Positions 35,195-43,754 of a DNA stretch of 64,000 bases are shown here, in pieces (position 1 is the stretch's first letter; the number at the start of each line of letters is the position of its first letter). Where the stretch lies: NCBI GenBank assembly GCA_041660045.1, contig JBAZXA010000003.1:1-64000 (forward strand), written 5' to 3'. This DNA comes from WM-3-3 sp041660045 (GTDB lineage: Bacteria > Pseudomonadota > Gammaproteobacteria > Methylococcales > Methylomonadaceae). The notes beneath the pieces were generated by a model. That model was not told the DNA's origin. It saw only the letters and a list, made by a program, of their open reading frames with translations, and searched no databases. The translations under genes were made by a program, and so were the position numbers.

Positions 35195-35269
35195 GTGCCT
35201 TAAAACTCCAAACTACTCGGTTTCCCAAAAATGAACTGTCATATAATACGCCATAAGTTCTTATTAAGC

Positions 35270-36490
35270 CTAGCTTACATTCTCAGATACCAACTTACGG
35301 CACCATTCTAGCGGATCAACAGGCCTGCCTTTTTTACGTATGCCAAAATACAAACCTGGCCGCTCACGGCCTCCACTTTGACCAACTGACGCAATCACTT
35401 CACCGGCTGATACCTTATCACCTTGTTTTTTATAAAGGCTCAAGTTAAACGCATAAAGGCTCATAAATCCGCCGCCATGATCTATAATAGTTAACAAACC
35501 GTAACCACGTAACCAATCGGAGTACACTACAGCACCTTCACCCACGGCATGTATGTCTGTACCTTCCCTAGCTTCTATCAAAACACCGTCCCATTGGCTT
35601 TGCAAGCGGGCACTACCAAACTTGTTTGCCAGTACACCCTTAACCGGCCAAGGCAATTCGCCTTTATGTTTAGAAAAATCGCCCCTAAAATAAACCTCGG
35701 CAGGGCTTTGTGTTGGCTGTGCTGCCGTTTGTCCTGGATCAGCCGCCTGATTCTGGCTATCTTGCTGGACTCGCCCGGTGTCTTCATCCTGGCTAGTTTG
35801 CAAAGAGTCCACAAGACTACCGAGCTTACTTTCACTGTCATTTAATTGTTGTAAGCGCTGCTCGTTAGATGAATACTCACTATTTAACTGGGCTAACAAC
35901 TGGTTCCTTTGGTTTCTGACTTTTTCCAACGCCATTTGTTCGATTTTTTTTTGTTCTAAATGACGCTCTAACTGCGCTGATTCTTCTTGCTGCTGCTGAT
36001 CTAACTCAGTTAACTGGCCTAATCCTGCTTTTATATTGTCTAGTTTTTTTAAACGTGCATTATTTAAGTATTCATAATAGACCAACATACGATTTGATAA
36101 TGCTGGGTTTTGCTGGTTAAGCAGCAATTTTAGCTTTTCTTGCTTACCCATCGCATAAGCCGCCTTAATTTGCCCAGATAACTCGCTTTGCTGTTCTGCC
36201 ATGGCATCATGCTGCTGCTGTATCGTTAGGCGCACTTGCTCTAATTGCCCCCGGTTTTGGTCAACTTGTTTTTGTAAAGTCCGGCATAAACTGGCAACTT
36301 CGCCGTATTGTTTTTCTATATCAGCCAATTGGCTATTAATATCCTGCTTTTGCCCAGTAATTTGCCGTAAGGTTTCCCGTATTGATTGAATATGGCTACG
36401 CACCGTATCCAATTCGCTGGCGCCTTGGTTTTCTGCACTTACAGGACTACAAAAAAAGCAACTTGTAAGCAACAGCAAAGTTTTTTTCAT
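35270..36490 (-). CDS. envC: Murein hydrolase activator EnvC
   Basis: 406 residues: signal peptide (1-19), a long coiled coil (about 25-250, Gln/Glu/Leu-rich), a linker, and a C-terminal LytM/M23 domain (about 285-400). The LytM metal ligands are lost (the usual HxGxD position reads WDGVL, the HxH position FNL, and HFE is YFG), as in EnvC, which activates amidases AmiA/B rather than cutting itself. It lies between gpmI and ctpA on the same strand. Confidence 0.93.
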   Translation of the reverse strand: MKKTLLLLTSCFFCSPVSAENQGASELDTVRSHIQSIRETLRQITGQKQDINSQLADIEKQYGEVASLCRTLQKQVDQNRGQLEQVRLTIQQQHDAMAEQQSELSGQIKAAYAMGKQEKLKLLLNQQNPALSNRMLVYYEYLNNARLKKLDNIKAGLGQLTELDQQQQEESAQLERHLEQKKIEQMALEKVRNQRNQLLAQLNSEYSSNEQRLQQLNDSESKLGSLVDSLQTSQDEDTGRVQQDSQNQAADPGQTAAQPTQSPAEVYFRGDFSKHKGELPWPVKGVLANKFGSARLQSQWDGVLIEAREGTDIHAVGEGAVVYSDWLRGYGLLTIIDHGGGFMSLYAFNLSLYKKQGDKVSAGEVIASVGQSGGRERPGLYFGIRKKGRPVDPLEWCRKLVSENVS

Positions 36491-36506
36491 GCTGTAACAA
36501 ATCCTT

Positions 36507-38045
36507 TTAAATTAGTGATTTACCAGTCATTTCAAGAGGTTGCTTTACACCAAGAATAGCTAACAAAGTGGGTGCCAAATCTGCTAAATTGCCATTTTCA
36601 GCCAATGCCTTATCACCACCAACATAAACCAAGGGTACTGGATTTGTCGTATGTGCGGTATGTGGCTGACCGGTCTCCTTATCCCGCATGAGCTCAATAT
36701 TACCGTGGTCTGCCGTCAATAACATTTTGCCACCAACTTGCCCTAAAGCCTCAACTACCCGCTGTAAACATCGGTCAACCGCCTCTACAGCTAACACGGC
36801 CGCATCCATAACGCCAGTATGGCCAACCATATCGCAATTTGCATAATTGCAAATAATCACTGCATATTTCCCACCTAAAATAGCGCTTACCAAATGGTCT
36901 GTGACTTCTTCCGCGCTCATAGCTGGCTGCATATCGTAAGTTTTGACTTTAGGCGAAGGCACTAGAATCCTATCTTCCCCAGGAAATGGCGCATCATTAC
37001 CGCCATTAATAAAAAAAGTGACATGGGCATATTTTTCAGTTTCCGCCAGCCTAAGCTGGGCCATGCCTAAATTTGACAACACTTCACCCAAACCATTTTT
37101 TATTTCAATCGGCGCGTAAGCTACCTCATAAGGAAATTTCTCATGGTACTGGGTTAAGGTTGCAAAATAACCTGGGTGCGGCGCATATTGCCGATCAAAG
37201 CCGTTAAAATCATGCTCGGTAATCGCCTGACATAATTCTCTTGCACGGTCGGCGCGAAAATTCATGAAGATGATTGAATCGTCAGGATCCAGCAAGATGG
37301 GTTGGCCTTGGTCATCCAAAATCATTGTCGGTGGCACAAACTCATCCGTTTCCCCTCGCTCATAAGCCTGATGCAAACCTTGCAATGCAGAAACACTATG
37401 CCACTGTGCCTGACCTTTAACTATCATATCGTAGGCTGATTTTACCCGCTCCCAGCGATTATCCCTGTCCATTGCAAAAAAACGCCCACATAAACTGGCT
37501 ATTTTACCTACCCCTAGGGCGGCAAACCCAGCCTCCATATGTACGATAGAAGACGCCGCACTTTTAGGTGGCACATCGCGGCCATCAAGAAACGCATGCA
37601 GATAAACTTTAGTTAAACCTTTTTTGGCAGCTAATTCCACCATCGCTGCGATTTGGTCTTGATGGCTATGTACCCCACCCGGTGACAGTAACCCTAGGAT
37701 ATGCAAGGCTTTACCTTTTGCCAAGGCGGCATCCACTGCTTTACATAAGGTTGGATTGGAAAAAAAACTTCCGTCTTTAATCGCATCAAACACTCGCGCT
37801 AATTCTTGCGGCACATAACGGCCACCACCTATATGCAAATGCCCAACTTCCGAATTTCCCATTTGTCCATCTGGCAACCCGACCACGGCACCTGAGCATC
37901 CCAATAAGGTCATAGGATGGTCTTTTTGCAGTTTTTCCCAACATGGCGTGCTTGCTGCTGCAATAGCGTTATATTCTTTATCTAAAGAATAGCCGAATCC
38001 ATCAAGGATTAATAACACGACGGGTTTAGGGTGGCTTGGCATCAT
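36507..38045 (-). CDS. gpmI: 2,3-bisphosphoglycerate-independent phosphoglycerate mutase
   Basis: 512 residues of the alkaline-phosphatase-like family: LLILDGFG with metal Asp (Asp15), MGNSEVGHLHIGGG with the phosphoserine nucleophile (Ser65), FLDGRDVPPKSA, and the C-terminal metal sites CNYANCDMVGHTG and TADHGNIE. It interconverts 3- and 2-phosphoglycerate using Mn. It heads the gpmI-envC-ctpA run. Confidence 0.97.
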   Translation of the reverse strand: MMPSHPKPVVLLILDGFGYSLDKEYNAIAAASTPCWEKLQKDHPMTLLGCSGAVVGLPDGQMGNSEVGHLHIGGGRYVPQELARVFDAIKDGSFFSNPTLCKAVDAALAKGKALHILGLLSPGGVHSHQDQIAAMVELAAKKGLTKVYLHAFLDGRDVPPKSAASSIVHMEAGFAALGVGKIASLCGRFFAMDRDNRWERVKSAYDMIVKGQAQWHSVSALQGLHQAYERGETDEFVPPTMILDDQGQPILLDPDDSIIFMNFRADRARELCQAITEHDFNGFDRQYAPHPGYFATLTQYHEKFPYEVAYAPIEIKNGLGEVLSNLGMAQLRLAETEKYAHVTFFINGGNDAPFPGEDRILVPSPKVKTYDMQPAMSAEEVTDHLVSAILGGKYAVIICNYANCDMVGHTGVMDAAVLAVEAVDRCLQRVVEALGQVGGKMLLTADHGNIELMRDKETGQPHTAHTTNPVPLVYVGGDKALAENGNLADLAPTLLAILGVKQPLEMTGKSLI

Positions 38046-38565
38046 AAATCTCTCTCATTAAAACTTGGGGCAGGGGGCTTTTCCCCAATATATTGTTTGC
38101 TTTACATTACCCACAAGAGCGGAATATAAGGTATCATTTTAGCTGAACTATGACATATGCTGGACAGGGAAAATAAAAAATCAATTAAAAACTTCCCCAA
38201 TTACCCGCTATTTTCATAAAAACTTTCCTGACTAACGCCTATATTAGCCATAAATTTCGAGTGCCCGAGCTAGAAAATTATTGGCAAAATACCGTTAAAA
38301 ATTATGCCTGCGTCCATATACGGGTTAAACTTACACACTTAACTTTAGCTTTAGTCAAACTTGAAGACAGCGTATAGCAGAACAAAACCCAAAACTAAGA
38401 CTGGATTGCCTTAAATATTAACCGAATAATAAAAAAAATACTCTGAAGTTTGTTCAAGCATAGCTTAATTATGACTGTGTTTAAGCCCATGTTACAGACA
38501 TAGACTCGCGTCTGCGAAGTATTTTACTTTAAAGACCACACTTTTAACTCATTAACCGAAATTCA
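38046..38565. other. 520-bp divergent intergenic region without a recognised gene
   Basis: AT-rich sequence between gpmI and the rhodanese gene. One plus-strand frame is open for about 53 codons (38217-38378, ending LVKLEDSV) but has no start codon or ribosome site and matches nothing I know. It probably holds the two divergent promoters. No tRNA, repeat or terminator is evident. Confidence 0.5.
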
Positions 38566-39009
38566 ATGGACCGTTTTTTAGAATTTATCCTTAACCATTA
38601 CATATTGTCGCTTGCGCTAGCCGTTGTCACTTATTTGTTAATTTATGAACTAATCGAAAGTTCATTTAAAAAATTCAACAATATTTCACCGTTGCTTGCA
38701 GTAACAAAAATGAATCAAGCCGATGTCGTCGTCATCGACATCCGTGAACCCAGCGAATTTGTTGATGGCCATATTGAAGGCGCCATTAATGCACCGCTAA
38801 GCAATTTGCCAGATCAACTGGCAAGTTTAGAAAGCTATAAAAACGTGCCTGTACTTATTGCCTGCCAAACGGGAATGCGTTCAAGTTCAGCCGGAAAGAT
38901 ACTCACCAAAGCTGGTTTTGAACAGGTTTCTGTCATCGCAGGCGGCATGCAAGCTTGGGAAACCGATTACAAGCTACCCATTAAAAAAGCGCTTAAAAAG
39001 AAATCCTAA
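38566..39009 (+). CDS. yibN: Membrane-anchored rhodanese (YibN-like)
   Basis: 147 residues: one N-terminal transmembrane helix (about 9-30) then a rhodanese domain with the CH2-type DIREPSEFVDGHIEGAINAP motif and the active-site loop ACQTGMRS (Cys100). It would handle sulfur transfer or act as a membrane-associated redox sensor. YibN precedes grxC-secB-gpsA in E. coli; here secB follows directly and no glutaredoxin gene lies between. Confidence 0.88.
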   Translation: MDRFLEFILNHYILSLALAVVTYLLIYELIESSFKKFNNISPLLAVTKMNQADVVVIDIREPSEFVDGHIEGAINAPLSNLPDQLASLESYKNVPVLIACQTGMRSSSAGKILTKAGFEQVSVIAGGMQAWETDYKLPIKKALKKKS

Positions 39010-39075
39010 TTTCTTGTTCCGCCTTATTTATACCCTACCCCCTTGAGCATTTTAACTAACTAGAGGAAATTTCGC

Positions 39076-39546
39076 ATGGCAGAAGAAAACACCCCCGTTG
39101 AAAGACAGTTTGCTATTCAAAAGATTTATACCAAAGATATTTCTTTCGAAACACCTAACTCACCTCAAATCTTCATCGACAAATGGGATCCTAAAGTTGA
39201 TTTTAATTTAGCCACCCATGTTGAACCATTGCAAAACTCACTTTTAGAAATTTCATTGACTGTCACCATTACCGTAAAAAGTGGTGAAACTGTTGCCTAT
39301 TTAGTAGAAGTCAATCAAGCAGGTATTTTTGCCATCAATGGCTTTGCCGATGAAGAAATGGGGCCTATGGTCAGCAGTTTTTGCCCCAATATATTATTCC
39401 CCTATGCTAGGGAGGCGGTTTCCGACCTTGTTACCCGAGGCGGCTTTCCACAATTATTACTCGCCCCCGTTAATTTTGACGCCCTATATTCACAACATGT
39501 GCAACAAGCCCAAAATCAAACACCTGGGACAGATACCGTCAACTAA
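39076..39546 (+). CDS. secB: Protein-export chaperone SecB
   Basis: 156 residues with the conserved QKIYTKDISFETPNSP start, the peptide-binding grooves, EVNQAGIFAINGF, and the C-terminal FPYAREAVSDLVTRGGFPQLLLAPVNF. SecB holds preproteins unfolded and hands them to SecA, encoded in the same window. An AGAGGAAA ribosome site precedes the ATG. gpsA follows after 11 bp. Confidence 0.97.
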   Translation: MAEENTPVERQFAIQKIYTKDISFETPNSPQIFIDKWDPKVDFNLATHVEPLQNSLLEISLTVTITVKSGETVAYLVEVNQAGIFAINGFADEEMGPMVSSFCPNILFPYAREAVSDLVTRGGFPQLLLAPVNFDALYSQHVQQAQNQTPGTDTVN

Positions 39547-39557
39547 GTATAATAACC

Positions 39558-40556
39558 ATGAACCCAAAAATTTCTATTTTAGGCGCAGGATCATGGGGCA
39601 CGGCACTGGCTATCTTGGCGGCTAGAAATGGTTGCCAAACTTTATTATGGGGCCATAAACCTGAGCACATGGCTGCGCTTGCAAAAGATCGCCAAAATAC
39701 CCGTTTTTTGCCGGGGCTGGACTTCCCTGAAGAACTATCGCTGACTTCTAATATTGCTGATATTGGCCATTTTAGTGATACTATCTTGGTTGCCGTGCCT
39801 AGTCACGCCTTCAAAGACACCTTAAGTTTACTAAAACCCCATGTTACTGAAAAAGTAAGCATTGCTTGGGCAACCAAAGGCTTTAACCCCCACAATGGCG
39901 CTTTATTACACGAAATAGTCGCTGATATTTTTAGCCCGGACACACCTGCTGCATTCTTATCTGGCCCCTCTTTTGCACGTGAAGTTGGCGCAGATCTTCC
40001 AACCGCTGTGACTATTGCCTCCTCCCAAGCTGATTTTGCCAAACAGTTAGCCTGCATGTTGCATAGTGGTAGATTTCGGGCCTATACCAGCTCTGACTTA
40101 ATTGGTTCAGAAGTCGGCGGCGCAGTTAAAAACGTCTTGGCTATCGCTACCGGCATTGCCGATGGCTTAGGCTTTGGGGCTAATACCCGGGCCGCTTTAA
40201 TCACCCGCGGTCTTACCGAAATTATTCGCTTAGGTATTAAATTAGGCGGTAAACAAGAAACTTTTATGGGCTTGGCGGGTCTAGGTGACCTGATTTTAAC
40301 CAGCACCGATAATCAATCCAGAAACCGGCGCTTTGGTTTAGCTTTGGGCCAAGGCAAAGACAGGGCTGCGGCTACCCAAGAAATCGGGCAAGAAATAGAG
40401 GGCGTGTCGGCGGCCAAAGAAACTTATTTGCTCGCACAAAAATTCGCAATCGATATGCCGATTACCGAGCAGACTTACAAAGTCTTATACGAAGGCCTCC
40501 CGCCTTTAGCTGCCGTAGAAAATCTACTGGCGCGTGACCAAAAAGCCGAATCATAG
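39558..40556 (+). CDS. gpsA: NAD(P)H-dependent glycerol-3-phosphate dehydrogenase
   Basis: 332 residues: Rossmann nucleotide site ILGAGSWGTALAILAARNG (6-24), ATKGF, LSGPSFAREVGADLPTAV, the catalytic Lys in EVGGAVKNVLAIATG, and the C-terminal domain GLAGLGDLILTSTDNQSRN. It makes sn-glycerol-3-phosphate for phospholipid synthesis. It ends the rhodanese-secB-gpsA run. A small ATAGCAT-T-ATGCTAT palindrome covers its stop codon. Confidence 0.97.
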   Translation: MNPKISILGAGSWGTALAILAARNGCQTLLWGHKPEHMAALAKDRQNTRFLPGLDFPEELSLTSNIADIGHFSDTILVAVPSHAFKDTLSLLKPHVTEKVSIAWATKGFNPHNGALLHEIVADIFSPDTPAAFLSGPSFAREVGADLPTAVTIASSQADFAKQLACMLHSGRFRAYTSSDLIGSEVGGAVKNVLAIATGIADGLGFGANTRAALITRGLTEIIRLGIKLGGKQETFMGLAGLGDLILTSTDNQSRNRRFGLALGQGKDRAAATQEIGQEIEGVSAAKETYLLAQKFAIDMPITEQTYKVLYEGLPPLAAVENLLARDQKAES

Positions 40557-40603
40557 CATTATGCTATATTGGCACCGGCCATGCCTAGTGCTAAACAAAC
40601 CCA

Positions 40604-41074
40604 CTATTTGGCGGCGGCACCGGTAAAACCCAATTGCCGCCAAGCTTCGTATAACACGATGGCAACTGTATTGGACAAATTCAAACTTCTGCTACTCGCC
40701 TGCATCGGCAGGTATAGGCGCATTTCAGGGCTTAGCTGGGCTAGCAAGGCTGATGGTAAGCCACGGGTTTCTGGGCCAAATAATAGCGTGTCGCCTTGCT
40801 GAAAGTGGGTGTTGTGATAAGCCGTATTGCCTTTAGTGGTGAGTGCATATAAACGTTCAGGCTTGCTTAGGCTGACAAATTCATCAAATGCCTCATACAC
40901 CTTAACATTCACCCATTCATGATAATCTAAGCCAGCACGGCGCAATTTTTTATCACTTAGTTCAAACCCTAAAGGCTTAATTAAATGTAGCTGGTTACCG
41001 GCATTGGCACATAATCGGATAATATTGCCAGTATTGGCTGGTATTTCCGGCTCATACAAAACAATATTGAACAT
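40604..41074 (-). CDS. trmL: tRNA (cytidine/uridine-2'-O-)-methyltransferase TrmL
   Basis: 156 residues from ATG 41074 (MFNIVLYEPEIPANTGNIIR), the standard length. SPOUT-fold knot motifs are present: LLFGPETRGLP and LPMQASSRSLNLSNTVAIVLYEAWRQ. It methylates the wobble base 34 of certain tRNA-Leu. It starts ten bases after the glgP stop, so the two may be cotranscribed. The upstream extension of the frame overlaps glgP and is not used. Confidence 0.94.
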   Translation of the reverse strand: MFNIVLYEPEIPANTGNIIRLCANAGNQLHLIKPLGFELSDKKLRRAGLDYHEWVNVKVYEAFDEFVSLSKPERLYALTTKGNTAYHNTHFQQGDTLLFGPETRGLPSALLAQLSPEMRLYLPMQASSRSLNLSNTVAIVLYEAWRQLGFTGAAAK

Positions 41075-41084
41075 AAACCCAGGC

Positions 41085-43586
41085 TTACTTCGGCACGTTA
41101 ATCGGCGTAAGTTTCCAAATTTCTTTATTGTATTCGGTAATAGTCCGGTCTGTTGAAAACTTACCACTGGCAGCACAATTTAATATGCTCATTTTTAACC
41201 AACGCTCCCTATCTTGATAGGCAATTTCAACCTGTTTTTGGGCCTCAACATAACTGCGGAAATCAGCTATAGTCATCCACGGGTCTTTAGGATCTTTAAG
41301 GGATTGCAAAACATCATCAAAAATCCCTGGTTCAAACTGGTTAAAATGGCCACATTCCAATAGGTTAATGACACTTTTTAGATCTTCATCTTGTTCAATA
41401 ATTGCACTGGGATTGTAATTAGGCCTTAACTGTTCCACCTCTGACTCGGTTAAACCGAATAAAAAGAAATTTTCTGCGCCAACCTCTTCTCGGATTTCAA
41501 TGTTAGCGCCATCTAATGTGCCTATGGTTAAAGCGCCATTCATCATAAACTTCATATTGCCGGTACCTGACGCTTCTTTCCCTGCGGTAGAGATTTGTTC
41601 AGATAAATCAGCACCTGGACAAATTTTTTCCATTGCTGACACCCGGTAATTTGATAAAAAGATTAACTTTAAGCGCGAGCCGACATCCGGGTCGTTGTTA
41701 ATGACGCCTGCTACGTTATTCACCAATTTGATGATTTTTTTAGCCATAAAATAGCCTGGCGCAGCCTTACCGCCGATCAAGACACAACGTTCTACCCAGT
41801 TGGCGGTATCACCCCGTTTAATGCGATGATACAAATAAATAACATGCAATAGATTAAGCAATTGGCGTTTGTATTCATGTATCCGTTTTACCTGAACATC
41901 AAACAGCGCAGTGACACTTAAATCCAGGTCGTGTTCTTGTTTCTTATAGGCGGCTAAGCGTTGTTTGGCATTTTGTTTTATATCATGCCAACGCTCCCGG
42001 AAAGCCGCATCATCAGCATAGGGAGCCAGTTTTTTTAACTGAGATAAATCAGTAAGCCAGCCATCTCCGATCACTTCAGAAATCAAATCAGCCAATTCCA
42101 TATTACAATTGGCCAACCAACGCCGTGGAGTAACACCATTGGTTTTGTTATTAAATTTTTGTGGCCATAATTCGTAAAAATCTTTAAATAAGCCTTGTTG
42201 CAAAAGTTTTGAATGCAGCTCGGCAACCCCATTTACCGAATAACTCCCGACTATGGCCAAAAAAGCCATGCGCACATGCTGTTCTGTACCCTCTTCTATC
42301 AAGGACATCCTGGCTTGGCGCTCATGGTCACCAGGCCAATGCGCAGACACCTGGGCAAGAAAATGGGCATTAATTTCAAAAATAATCTCCATCAAGCGCG
42401 GCAATAATTGCTTAAACAACCGCACTGGCCAACGTTCCAACGCTTCCGGCAATAAGGTGTGGTTGGTATAGGCCATAGTATTGCAAGTGATCTGCCAGGC
42501 TTGCCCCCAATTTAATGCATGCACATCAATCAACAAACGCATTAATTCAGCGATAGCTATACTAGGGTGGGTATCATTGAGCTGGAAGCAGTTTTTTTCT
42601 GCAAACTTGGTAAAATCATGACCGTGCCGGCCTATCCAATTGGCTATCACATCTTGAAGACTGGCCGATGCCAACAGATATTGCTGGCGTAAACGCAGTT
42701 CTTTTCCGTTTTCATTGGCATCATTTGGGTATAACACCATGGTAATGTTTTCCGCAGTGTTTTTCGCGGCTACCGCTTCAGCATAATCACCGGCATTAAA
42801 TTCTTGCAGGTCAAATTCTTCAGTAGCTATCGATTTCCACAAACGCAACCAATTCACTGTGCCGTTAAGATAGCCCGGTACCGGTGTATCATAGGGCATA
42901 GCCAGGATGTCGTGGGTGTTTAACCAATAAACTTTTTTACTGCCGTGCTCATCCAAATGCACTTCGGTATGCCCGCCAAACTTAATGCGCTGGACATATT
43001 CTGGGCGTTCCAGCTCCCAAATATTGCCATTGCGCAGCCAATGGTCTGGCCTTTCTATTTGCTCACCGTCGATGATATCCTGACTGAACATGCCGTACTC
43101 ATAGCGTAAGCCATAGCCAGTAACGGGTAACTGGAGAGTTGCGCAGCTATCAATAAAACAGGCCGCCAGCCGCCCTAAACCTCCATTACCTAGACCTGCA
43201 TCAGGCTCCGCCTCAACCAGTTCTTCTAGATCTAAGCCCAGCTGGTACATGGCTAAATCTACCGAGTCCCTAATACCTAAATTCAGCACTGCATTGCTTA
43301 ATGTCCGCCCCATTAAAAATTCCATGGACAGATAAAAACCCCGCTTACAATCTGCTTCCTTATAGGCACCGTAGGTTTTTTTCCAACGCTCAATAAGCCG
43401 GTCACTCACTGCAAGTGACAGCGCCTCATAAGCATAGAGTGTCGATTTGCAATGTTCATCCCGCCCTAAACGATAGCCGTAATAACGTTTAAAATCAGAT
43501 TCGATGTGTTCTGGCTCCATGCCCAAAATGGGTAAAGCGGTTATGTTTATTTTAGGCTGGCTTCTTTTAAAACGTCTGTGTGGCAT
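41085..43586 (-). CDS. glgP: Glycogen/maltodextrin phosphorylase
   Basis: About 833 residues of glycosyltransferase family 35. The PLP-Lys lies in EASGTGNMKFMMNGALTIGT, and GLGNGGLGRLAACF, YGLRYEYGMF and NGVTPRRW are typical. It releases glucose-1-phosphate from storage glucan. ATG 43586 is preferred over the in-frame GTG at 43595 because AGGTGA stands seven bases before it. No other glycogen gene is adjacent. Confidence 0.95.
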   Translation of the reverse strand: MPHRRFKRSQPKINITALPILGMEPEHIESDFKRYYGYRLGRDEHCKSTLYAYEALSLAVSDRLIERWKKTYGAYKEADCKRGFYLSMEFLMGRTLSNAVLNLGIRDSVDLAMYQLGLDLEELVEAEPDAGLGNGGLGRLAACFIDSCATLQLPVTGYGLRYEYGMFSQDIIDGEQIERPDHWLRNGNIWELERPEYVQRIKFGGHTEVHLDEHGSKKVYWLNTHDILAMPYDTPVPGYLNGTVNWLRLWKSIATEEFDLQEFNAGDYAEAVAAKNTAENITMVLYPNDANENGKELRLRQQYLLASASLQDVIANWIGRHGHDFTKFAEKNCFQLNDTHPSIAIAELMRLLIDVHALNWGQAWQITCNTMAYTNHTLLPEALERWPVRLFKQLLPRLMEIIFEINAHFLAQVSAHWPGDHERQARMSLIEEGTEQHVRMAFLAIVGSYSVNGVAELHSKLLQQGLFKDFYELWPQKFNNKTNGVTPRRWLANCNMELADLISEVIGDGWLTDLSQLKKLAPYADDAAFRERWHDIKQNAKQRLAAYKKQEHDLDLSVTALFDVQVKRIHEYKRQLLNLLHVIYLYHRIKRGDTANWVERCVLIGGKAAPGYFMAKKIIKLVNNVAGVINNDPDVGSRLKLIFLSNYRVSAMEKICPGADLSEQISTAGKEASGTGNMKFMMNGALTIGTLDGANIEIREEVGAENFFLFGLTESEVEQLRPNYNPSAIIEQDEDLKSVINLLECGHFNQFEPGIFDDVLQSLKDPKDPWMTIADFRSYVEAQKQVEIAYQDRERWLKMSILNCAASGKFSTDRTITEYNKEIWKLTPINVPK

Positions 43587-43633
43587 AGCAATCACCTAAA
43601 CATAAATTAAAATGACTAAATAAAAATAACCGA

Positions 43634-43661
43634 TTTGTTTAAAGTGGCCTCTTTAAACAAA
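43634..43661 (-). terminator. Terminator downstream of secA
   Basis: An 11-bp perfect stem TTTGTTTAAAG/CTTTAAACAAA with a 6-base loop, and a T-rich run on its minus-strand exit side. A longer-range repeat, AAAATGGCTG/CAGCCATTTT, pairs across 43660-43721. Confidence 0.6.
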
Positions 43662-43754
43662 AATGGCTGGTAAAACAAAAATTAATGCTTGCAAAAACAT
43701 TAACTTATTTTCAGCCATTTTGGGAATAAGATTTAGGATTAAAGCTAGCCTAGC

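Noticed and set aside
38217..38378. A 53-codon open stretch in the gpmI-rhodanese gap
   Set aside because: No start codon or ribosome site and no family resemblance.
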